Origin: Psychroserpens luteus
GTDB taxonomy: Bacteria > Bacteroidota > Bacteroidia > Flavobacteriales > Flavobacteriaceae
Direction of reading: 5' to 3'
Assembly: GCF_015319355.1 (NCBI RefSeq)
Contig: NZ_JADILU010000004.1
Coordinates: 434,001 to 498,000 of the forward strand
DNA: 64,000 bases
Below, in pieces: positions 27,249 through 34,256 of this stretch. The notes under the pieces are model-generated. The model had not been told where the DNA came from and did no database searches. It worked only from the letters and a program-made list of their open reading frames with translations. Numbering within the stretch: the stretch's first letter is position 1; each line of letters opens with the position of its first letter. Made by a program: the position numbers and the translations under genes.

Positions 27249-28394
27249 ATGAACGCATATAACGAAATTGAAAATCTATTAAATATTGTAAAATCACAAA
27301 TTGATACTCACCTTAAATTTAAAAAAGAATATGATAAGCAGTTAGCACTAGACTTTAGTCTTTTTCAGTTTTTTACAATTGGAGAAAATAAGATTAGCCA
27401 AGTTTTAGCTTATTTTTTAGATGTAAATCAAAATCACGGTCAAGGAAACATTTTTTTAAAAGAGTTTATTAAAACTTTCTATGATAAAGAAATAGAAATA
27501 AAACAATTAGAAAATGTCTGCGAAAAATTAATTACGGACAATAGAAGAATTGATATTTACATTAAACTTAAAGGCTTGACAATTGCCATTGAGAATAAGA
27601 TTTGGGCAGATGACCAAAATAATCAATTAAGAGACTATTCAACATTTTTAGAACAGAAATCTCAAGGCAATTATCTACTACTTTATTTAAGTCCTTATGG
27701 TTTAGAACCAAAACCAAAGAGTATTAAAGAAAAACTCAAAGGAAGTCTTGTGGAACAGAACAAATTGAAAATCATCAGCTACAAAGACGACATAATCAAC
27801 CTAATAAACAGTTGGTTAGTAATTTGTGAAGCAGATAATGTTTCACATTTCCTCAAAGAATTTAAGAAACATCTTGAAATTAAATTTCTTGGTAAAAACA
27901 CATTAAATATGTCAAAAGAATTAAGAACTATAATTCACAAAAACGAAAGAGAAGTTCAGCAGTTAGTAAATGAATATAAAGTAATTGAGAATGAAATTTT
28001 AAGTAAACTAAATACAGTTGGAAAAGAATTGGACAAAAACCATCCTGATTTAGATTTCGGAATTGAAATTAGTAAAAGTGGATTGTTCAATTGGAATGGT
28101 TCAAGAGTTTACAAATATTCAATCTCAAAAAACGGAAATAAGGTTTGGATACAATTTGCAAAAGAAGAAATACACTTGTACTCAAATTACTATTTAGAAG
28201 AAGGAACAGATGTGATTTTCAAAGAAATTCTGACTGAGTTAAATATCAATAACAACATTAAAATAAATCACAATCAAAATAAATCTGAATTAGTAAACAT
28301 CTTTTTGAGCCAAGTAAAAGTTGCAAACGAAAGTTTTAGAATTTATGATGATCGAATGAAAACTAAAGAAAAGCCAGTTTTCAACAGCCTATAA
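27249..28394 (+). CDS. PD-(D/E)XK nuclease family protein (PDDEXK_4-like)
   Basis: 381 residues. The N-terminal half matches the PDDEXK_4 pattern: IGENKISQVLAYFLDVNQNH, then Asp102 in RRIDIYI and Glu115-Asn-Lys117 in AIENKIWADDQ, then QLRDYSTFL. The C-terminal half is helical, followed by a possible DNA- or ligand-binding domain. Members of this family are common in defence islands, usually near ATPases or other nucleases. Only 36 bp separate it from the upstream nuclease gene, so one transcript is likely. What it cuts is not known. Confidence 0.8.
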   Translation: MNAYNEIENLLNIVKSQIDTHLKFKKEYDKQLALDFSLFQFFTIGENKISQVLAYFLDVNQNHGQGNIFLKEFIKTFYDKEIEIKQLENVCEKLITDNRRIDIYIKLKGLTIAIENKIWADDQNNQLRDYSTFLEQKSQGNYLLLYLSPYGLEPKPKSIKEKLKGSLVEQNKLKIISYKDDIINLINSWLVICEADNVSHFLKEFKKHLEIKFLGKNTLNMSKELRTIIHKNEREVQQLVNEYKVIENEILSKLNTVGKELDKNHPDLDFGIEISKSGLFNWNGSRVYKYSISKNGNKVWIQFAKEEIHLYSNYYLEEGTDVIFKEILTELNINNNIKINHNQNKSELVNIFLSQVKVANESFRIYDDRMKTKEKPVFNSL

Positions 28395-28509
28395 AAAAAG
28401 CAGTTGCATGTTTGCTATATCCAATTTTCGGATCAGAAAATCCTCGTACACAAGACCGCACTATTCTTACATATAACTGTTGTGCTTAATTTAAAACAAA
28501 CTATAGAGA

Positions 28510-28821
28510 ATGAGACTATTTGTCAGAAATAGATATGGAAAAAAAGTTATTTTAGACATCAAAGCCAATTCAAGAAAAGAACTTGCTGGAAAGATAGGAT
28601 ATAACTTTTTTGTACAGAATCAACGGTATTCTATTCAAGAGGTTCACGCCGAATCAAGTAGTAATGACACTGCTGGAGGAGCAATAATTGGTGGACTAAT
28701 AGGTTTGTTAGGAGGAGGAATTGGAATGGCAATTGGTGGTCTTGCAGGAGGATTGATTGGTGGAAAAAGAGATGAGGATGAGAATAAAATGATTCGTAAC
28801 TTTAATAACAGTCAAATATGA
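28510..28821 (+). CDS. Small protein with glycine-zipper membrane segment
   Basis: 103 residues. A basic beta-rich N-terminal domain (MRLFVRNRYGKKVILDIKAN, about 1-55) precedes a glycine-zipper stretch (AGGAIIGGLIGLLGGGIGM, then GGLAGGLIGG; about 57-90) and a short charged tail. Glycine zippers pack helices tightly and occur in pore-forming or membrane-perturbing proteins. No signal peptide is present. Its stop overlaps the next membrane-protein gene by 4 bp, so they form a coupled pair. An effector role inside the nuclease/ATPase cluster is inference. Confidence 0.6.
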   Translation: MRLFVRNRYGKKVILDIKANSRKELAGKIGYNFFVQNQRYSIQEVHAESSSNDTAGGAIIGGLIGLLGGGIGMAIGGLAGGLIGGKRDEDENKMIRNFNNSQI

Positions 28822-29309
28822 AAAAGATAGACTATAAAGTTGTTGGTGTCGCTATTGTTCTGTTTCTAATTTCTGTGTTTTCATATACTAATTGGATTCT
28901 TGTATCTACCTTTCTTATGAAATTTTTGGAAAGTAAAATATTGACTTTTGCAATTTGGATTTTATTAATAATTACATCTATTATTCATTATAACAAAAAC
29001 TATAACGAGGACAATAATATGATTAGTGATAAAGAAGGTTTAGACAAACCTATTGATTATCTCTTATTTATTTTTACTTATGGTGCAATTGGTTCTAGTG
29101 TACAAGCTCTTGCTAAGGAAACTTTTGCTAATTATAACTTCAAAGAATTATCTAAATGTGTTGAATTTACAGGTTTTGATAACGTTAGTTTTTTTATAGT
29201 AATTATTGTTTTGATTTTTTATAGCTATGGAAAAATAAAACCAATTATTCAAGAGACATATGTTGTTAAAAATAAAATTAGACTACAAGAAACAGAAGAG
29301 GAAATATAA
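28818..29309 (+). CDS. Hypothetical membrane protein
   Basis: 163 residues with four hydrophobic segments: VVGVAIVLFLISVFSY, ILTFAIWILLIITSII, PIDYLLFIFTYGAIGS and FFIVIIVLIFYSYG. The cytosolic tail is charged (KNKIRLQETEEE). Family unknown. The ATGA overlap with the glycine-zipper gene implies co-translation and probably a physical partnership in the inner membrane. An element shared with other genes begins about 58 bp downstream. Confidence 0.55.
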   Translation: MKKIDYKVVGVAIVLFLISVFSYTNWILVSTFLMKFLESKILTFAIWILLIITSIIHYNKNYNEDNNMISDKEGLDKPIDYLLFIFTYGAIGSSVQALAKETFANYNFKELSKCVEFTGFDNVSFFIVIIVLIFYSYGKIKPIIQETYVVKNKIRLQETEEEI

Positions 29310-29366
29310 AACAAAGAAATAAGTCAAAAAACAAGCAATTTTAAGCTAATCTTAAAACAAAGCTTT

Positions 29367-29474
29367 CTTCACTACGGTAACCCGTAAAAAAAACAAATTA
29401 CTTTAACATACTTTTATTGAAATCTACGTAGAACTACGTATAGGTTTTGTAGGAAAAATAGTTGAGATTTGTTT
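29367..29474 (+). promoter_or_regulatory. Palindrome-containing element, copy 3
   Basis: Nearly identical to the element at 25173. It holds ACGGTAACCCGT and the palindrome TACGTAGAACTACGTA (29425-29440), about 100 bp upstream of the P-loop ATPase gene. The two copies form direct repeats flanking a 4.2 kb segment, which could be lost by recombination between them. Confidence 0.6.
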
Positions 29475-29537
29475 GACAAAGAATATCGATAATTGAAACA
29501 GGTGATATCCTAGTGTATTAGGCTTAATTAAAAAGAT

Positions 29538-30974
29538 ATGAATAGAACATTAAAGAATATAGCTGAAAATTGGAAACTTGAAGCAAAACTAGAAAACACA
29601 GAAAAATACTTTTATAATTATTCCGAAGTTGATAAAATAGTAAAAAATGATAAATGTTACGTAATAGGGAGGAAAGGCTCTGGTAAATCAGCAATTTGTG
29701 AACATATCTTAAAAAGAAAAGAACATAATTCGTTTTCAGTCAAACTAAATTTTAAGAACTTCCCATTTAATGAATTATACCACTTAGATAATCAAAAATA
29801 TACTGCACCAAATCAATACATTACATTGTGGAAATATTTAATTTATTCGAATGTTTGTAGACTAATGGTTCGAAATGAAGCAGTTGACTCTATTGTAAGA
29901 AATACATTAGAAAAACTCTACCCTAAACAAGCTATTAAATCGTTGGCTAGGACAATATCTAAATGGACTTCAGCAGAATTTGGCGCAACCGTTTTAGGCA
30001 ATGGTGGAGCCCTAAAATTAGAAAGAGAAAACACAAGAAACGAGATTCCTTGGATTGAGAAAACTAACATACTAGAAGATATAATTTTTGAACATTGTGA
30101 CATTTCAAATTATTTTATAGTTTTCGATGAATTAGATGAAGATTATCGTACGGTCAAAGACACTCAAACTTCAGAGCAATATATCTTTTTACTTACAAGC
30201 CTATTTAAAGCAGTTCAAGATATAAAATCAACATTTATAGAAACTAATTTGAATATTAAACCTATAGTATTTTTAAGAGATGACATTTATAGTCTAATAA
30301 AGGATTCTGATAAAAACAAATGGAGAGATTTTAAGATTGAAATTGAATGGAATAAACAAAAACTTAAAGACCTTCTTGCTTATAGAATTTCAAAAGATTA
30401 TAATGAAAATATAAATACTCTTCCATTCATTGATGCTTGGCAAAAAATCTTCTTTCGAGAACAAATTGGATTTGGTAATAAACAAGAAAAAAAAATAGAC
30501 TCCTTTGACTTCATATCACGAAGTACACATTTAAGACCAAGAGATTTTATACAATACATACAAAAATGTGCTGAAGAGACTGACGCAAAAGGCTTTAAAT
30601 ACATTAAAGAAGCAAATATTAAATTTGTGGATAGAGCTTTCTCAAACTATTTAAGAGATGAGATTGTAGATGAAGTTTTCCCCGTATTGCCTGAAATAGA
30701 GCAATATTTCCAAATTTTTGCTAATATTAGAAAATGGAATTTTACTTTAAAAGAATTCACAAAAGAGTATGAAAAATATTTAAAAGCTGGGACAATAAAA
30801 GAACAAAATATTGATTATGTTTTAGATAATCTCTATAATTTTAGTGTAATAGGTAATCAACACAAGCATAGAAAAGATAAGTTGTTTTTTAAATATTTAC
30901 ATTCAAATATGACATTTAATAGAACCGAAAACATTGTAATTCACAGAGGACTTTTTAAAGCATTGCAATTATAA
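29538..30974 (+). CDS. P-loop ATPase, Sll1717-type
   Basis: 478 residues. Walker A is GRKGSGKS (Gly44-Ser51) and Walker B is IVFDELDED (Asp197, Glu198). The N-terminal ENTEKYFYNYSEVDKIVKN and the middle LTSLFKAVQDI and IVFLRDDIYSLI, with an Arg-Asp pair that may sense nucleotide, agree with the Sll1717 family of ATPases related to STAND/KAP-type NTPases. The C-terminal third (about 330-478) is helical with winged-helix-like texture. Proteins of this class are often seen beside defence genes, though their action is not established. It has its own promoter-like element (29367). The start MNRTLKNIAENWKLEAKLEN fits the family. Confidence 0.72.
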   Translation: MNRTLKNIAENWKLEAKLENTEKYFYNYSEVDKIVKNDKCYVIGRKGSGKSAICEHILKRKEHNSFSVKLNFKNFPFNELYHLDNQKYTAPNQYITLWKYLIYSNVCRLMVRNEAVDSIVRNTLEKLYPKQAIKSLARTISKWTSAEFGATVLGNGGALKLERENTRNEIPWIEKTNILEDIIFEHCDISNYFIVFDELDEDYRTVKDTQTSEQYIFLLTSLFKAVQDIKSTFIETNLNIKPIVFLRDDIYSLIKDSDKNKWRDFKIEIEWNKQKLKDLLAYRISKDYNENINTLPFIDAWQKIFFREQIGFGNKQEKKIDSFDFISRSTHLRPRDFIQYIQKCAEETDAKGFKYIKEANIKFVDRAFSNYLRDEIVDEVFPVLPEIEQYFQIFANIRKWNFTLKEFTKEYEKYLKAGTIKEQNIDYVLDNLYNFSVIGNQHKHRKDKLFFKYLHSNMTFNRTENIVIHRGLFKALQL

Positions 30975-31096
30975 CCAAACCTAATATCCTTTTTTCCAGC
31001 ACACTTACAAACATTTGTAGATTTTCTATTCGGGTTATATTTGCTTAATTAGGTGCTTAAAACACGTAACAAACCATATATACAATGTTACAAAGC
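30975..31096 (+). repeat. Cassette-type intergenic repeat
   Basis: CCAGCACACTTACAAACATT, TTTGCTTAATTAGGTGCTTA and ACACGTAACAAACCATATAT then ACAATGTTACAAAGC follow the order of the 20877 and 22338 copies. Confidence 0.6.
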
Positions 31097-31123
31097 ATTT
31101 GAGAAAAACCAAAACAACAACAT

Positions 31124-32050
31124 ATGAATAGTTTAAAAGAATTCTTTCTATCCTTTTTCGAATCAGCAAAAGATAGGCTAAAAAACCCTGTGATTGGAGC
31201 ATTTGTAATAGCCTGGCTAGCTGTTAATTGGCGTTTTCTTGCAATACTTTTATTTTCAAGTAAAACAATTGAACAAAAAATTGAATTTGTAGAAACGAAT
31301 TATTTTGATATTGATTTCAACTTATGGATTCCATTAACTTTTTCAGTTTTCTATGTGCTAATACTGCCATACATAATGGCACTTTTTGATTGGCTATCAC
31401 AAAAGGGAATTGCAAGTCGTAAATTAATTTCAAAAAATCATAGAATAACTGACATTCAAAACCGACAAGAAATTGCTGCTGAAGAATGGCAACTCGAAAA
31501 AATTAAAGAAGGTAGTCCAGATATACAAGCTATGAAACTAAAAATTTCTCAACTTGAAGAACAATTATTAGAAAAAGATGATGTTATAACAAACCTTTCT
31601 GAAAACTTGACACCTGATGATGTAGAATCTGTAGAAGTTAAGAACTTATCAGAAAATAAAAAATCGCAAACTAAAAGAAAAACTTCTACAAAACCCAAGA
31701 AAACCAGGCCAGAAAAAGATACTAAAGAAAAAACAAAAAATATTAATCTTGAATTAAAGGATTTTCCAGTAATGAAAGATATAGTAATAAGAGATTTAGC
31801 AAAAACCGAAAGAGAATGGATTTTAATTTTCGCATTGTATTCAAGTGATTATGGGAAAAAAGTTTTTACGAGAGAAAATATAATAACGAAATATGATGAA
31901 TCAAATAGAAAAACAAATAGTCGATTAGCAAACGTGTCAAATAACCTAAAGAATATGGTGAAAGCTGGACAAGTTAAGTTCGTAAATGACGACGATATGC
32001 TTTTGACCGAAATTGGAAAAGAAATAGCTATTGAAATTTTAAATAGATAA
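31124..32050 (+). CDS. Membrane protein with coiled coil and C-terminal helix-rich domain
   Basis: 308 residues. Two N-terminal helices (VIGAFVIAWLAVNWRFLAIL and FSVFYVLILPYIMALF) anchor it. A coiled coil follows (about 115-165; MKLKISQLEEQLLEKDDVI), then a strongly basic, disordered linker (KSQTKRKTSTKPKKTRPEKD). The C-terminal domain (about 220-308) has winged-helix-like spacing (REWILIFALYSSDYGKKVFT, SRLANVSNNLKNMVKAGQVK). No family assigned. Its position after the ATPase, one repeat away, leaves open whether it belongs to the same module. Confidence 0.55.
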   Translation: MNSLKEFFLSFFESAKDRLKNPVIGAFVIAWLAVNWRFLAILLFSSKTIEQKIEFVETNYFDIDFNLWIPLTFSVFYVLILPYIMALFDWLSQKGIASRKLISKNHRITDIQNRQEIAAEEWQLEKIKEGSPDIQAMKLKISQLEEQLLEKDDVITNLSENLTPDDVESVEVKNLSENKKSQTKRKTSTKPKKTRPEKDTKEKTKNINLELKDFPVMKDIVIRDLAKTEREWILIFALYSSDYGKKVFTRENIITKYDESNRKTNSRLANVSNNLKNMVKAGQVKFVNDDDMLLTEIGKEIAIEILNR

Positions 32051-32097
32051 AAATGGTGTGCAACAAAAAACTGGAGTAAAAAAACCAAACAAAACCC

Positions 32098-32122
32098 GTA
32101 ACATAACCCAAATTCTGTCGTC
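32098..32122 (+). promoter_or_regulatory. Putative ECF-sigma promoter of the serine hydrolase gene
   Basis: GTAAC (32098-32102), 16 nt, CGTC (32119-32122). A start near 32130 gives a leader of about 37 nt containing TTAATCAATCAAAAATCAAT, similar to the leaders of the barrel and DUF6249 genes. Confidence 0.6.
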
Positions 32123-32166
32123 AAACCATAAAGTATTAACTTTAATCAATCAAAAATCAATTCGAC

Positions 32167-33819
32167 ATGAAGACCAATCATCACATTTCCAAAGTCATTA
32201 TGGGTTGCATCTGTTTACTGCTAACAGTAAGCAGTTTAGCCCAAAACTTAGAACAACAAATTGACACTTACATTAGTGAGCAATACACATCAGACGCACC
32301 AGGTGTTTCTGTTTTAGTCGCCAAAGATGGCAAAACCATTTACCAAAAAGGCTTTGGAGACGCTAACTTGGAGTTAGATATTTCCGTAGCACCAAAACAC
32401 GTTTTTGAAATTGGATCTATCACCAAACAATTCACAGCAGTTGCTATTTTAATGTTAGAAGAACAAGGCAAACTCAGCGTCAATGATCCCATTACTAAAT
32501 TTATTCCAGACTATCCAACCCAAGGTAAAACCATAACGATTCATCACTTATTAAATCACACCTCTGGGATTAAGAGTTATACCAATATGCCAAGTTTTAT
32601 GACAGAAGCTCGTACAGATATGACACCAACAGAGCTCATAGATAAATTTAAAAATGAGCCTATGGAGTTTGATCCAGGCACTCAATTTAATTACAATAAC
32701 TCTGGCTATATCCTTCTAGGTCATATCATAGAAGTGCTTTCTGGACAATCTTATGCAGATTTTATCCAAACCCATATTTTTGACAAAGTTGGCATGACCA
32801 ATTCGTATTATGGCAGTATGGTGAACCTCATCCCAAATCGTGCAAGCGGTTATTCTCAAACGGAAACAGGTTATAGAAACGCCAATTATTTGAGTCTCAC
32901 GCTTCCTTATGCTGCTGGTTCTATCATGTCTACCACAGATGATTTACTCAAATGGCAAAATGCAATTAGTGCCAATACACTCATTAAAAGAAGTTCTTTA
33001 GAAAAAGCAATTAATGGCTCTACATTATCAACTGGAAAAGCGATTCCTTATGGTTATGGCTGGCTTAAAGGTGATATTAATGGCTCACGTACAGTAGAAC
33101 ACTCTGGCGGAATTTTCGGCTATTCTACAAATGGTATTTATCTTCCAAAAGAGAAGGTCTATGTGATTGGATTGTCTAATTGTGACTGCGGAAATGTTAG
33201 TGCGATCACCACAAATATAGCAGCAATGACTATTGGGAAGCCATTTCCTAAAAAAGAAGATGCGATTGCATTAACCGAAGCGCAATTAAGCAAATGGGTT
33301 GGTGCTTATGAGTTTGAAGGCACGATTCGTCATATTACCCTAAAAGACAAACAATTATTTAGTCAGCGAGAAGGGAGTGTCAATCTGGAAATTTATCCAA
33401 TGACAGCAACCAACTTTATTTTTGATGGTGGTGATACGGTTTATGATTTTTATACTGAAAATGGAAACCGCATGGTCACTATGAAAGTTAGCGGAAATGC
33501 TGTAACAGGAAAAGGAATTGATAAAGCGCCTCCTGCGGAACGTGAAGAACTTGCATTAAATGTTGATGTGCTCAAGCAATATATTGGGACTTATGAAATT
33601 CAACCTGGATTTAATATTGTAGTCAGCGTTAAAGACAATAAGATTTATGGTCAAGCTACAGGTCAAGGTGAATTTGAATTATTTGCTGAGGACAAAGACA
33701 AATTCTTTTTAAAAGTGGTTGCAGCAGATCTTCACTTTTATAGAAATGCAGAAGATAAAGTTGAAAGCTTAACCTTATTTCAAGGCGGACAAGAAATGCC
33801 TGGAAAGAAAGTAGACTAG
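32167..33819 (+). CDS. Serine hydrolase (class C beta-lactamase-like, penicillin-binding protein fold)
   Basis: 550 residues. The signal peptide ends near LLTVSSLAQ. The beta-lactamase-type domain (about 30-370) has Ser-x-x-Lys in GSITKQFTAVAIL, Tyr-x-Asn in YNNSGYILLG and His-Ser-Gly-Gly in VEHSGGIFGY. The C-terminal 180 residues hold two related repeat units (LSKWVGAYEFEGTIRHI and LKQYIGTYEIQPGFNIVV), the DUF3471-like domains common after such hydrolases. Likely periplasmic or exported; peptidase, esterase or peptidoglycan-related roles are possible. The promoter at 32098 suggests control by the ECF sigma factor encoded at 45.2-45.8 kb. A terminator follows at 33843. Confidence 0.9.
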   Translation: MKTNHHISKVIMGCICLLLTVSSLAQNLEQQIDTYISEQYTSDAPGVSVLVAKDGKTIYQKGFGDANLELDISVAPKHVFEIGSITKQFTAVAILMLEEQGKLSVNDPITKFIPDYPTQGKTITIHHLLNHTSGIKSYTNMPSFMTEARTDMTPTELIDKFKNEPMEFDPGTQFNYNNSGYILLGHIIEVLSGQSYADFIQTHIFDKVGMTNSYYGSMVNLIPNRASGYSQTETGYRNANYLSLTLPYAAGSIMSTTDDLLKWQNAISANTLIKRSSLEKAINGSTLSTGKAIPYGYGWLKGDINGSRTVEHSGGIFGYSTNGIYLPKEKVYVIGLSNCDCGNVSAITTNIAAMTIGKPFPKKEDAIALTEAQLSKWVGAYEFEGTIRHITLKDKQLFSQREGSVNLEIYPMTATNFIFDGGDTVYDFYTENGNRMVTMKVSGNAVTGKGIDKAPPAEREELALNVDVLKQYIGTYEIQPGFNIVVSVKDNKIYGQATGQGEFELFAEDKDKFFLKVVAADLHFYRNAEDKVESLTLFQGGQEMPGKKVD

Positions 33820-33842
33820 AGTTTTTATATACAATAATGATG

Positions 33843-33884
33843 AACCACTTCTCCCAATAATTACTGGAACGAAGTGGTTTTTTT
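33843..33884 (+). terminator. Intrinsic terminator after the serine hydrolase gene
   Basis: A 9-bp stem (AACCACTTC / GAAGTGGTT) with a 19-nt loop and a T run. Confidence 0.75.
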
Positions 33885-33898
33885 ATGTCCTACAAGAC

Positions 33899-34022
33899 GC
33901 TGTCTGAAAAGTATTTAGAATGTCATTCAGAGCGCTAGCGAAGCATCTCAATGTACCAACTTCCAATATTTTAATTACTATAGATGCTTCCTAAGCATTT
34001 AAAATGTCACTTTTTAGACAGC
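33899..34022. repeat. MITE-like element of nested inverted repeats
   Basis: 124 bp bounded by 14-bp inverted ends (GCTGTCTGAAAAGT and ACTTTTTAGACAGC, one mismatch). Inside is a perfect 9-bp inverted pair (GAAGCATCT and AGATGCTTC). The 30 bp at 33921-33950 match, in reverse complement with 2 differences, a stretch inside the pdhC coding sequence (55864-55893). It has no coding capacity. Confidence 0.75.
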
Positions 34023-34256
34023 TTCTTCTCATGCGCTACAAAAATGACAAAGTCAAATTATTTTACAATTTTTTATAATATCTATCTTGTAAATCATAGA
34101 TTTTAAAATTACCTTATAGCTTTATTTGGTCACTATCCATACAGTCATGATTTAGCAATACATCTGACTGTGAATTTGATCGTTTCCGAAGTAAAAAATA
34201 AAGACATAATATTTAAAAACAAACATCTATACTTCATCACATAATTCCACAAAAAA
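34023..34256. other. Leader region of the pyruvate carboxylase gene
   Basis: AT-rich, no ORF of note. It contains one TTTCCGAAGTAAAAAA motif at about 34186. Confidence 0.5.

Noticed and set aside
15059-31096. Calling the repeats true integron attC sites
   Set aside because: The ends match the attC consensus only loosely, spacing varies, and no integrase is seen here; reported as a finding, not as a feature type.
32058-32264. 68-codon plus-strand ORF
   Set aside because: It crosses the ECF promoter and overlaps the signal peptide of the serine hydrolase in another frame.
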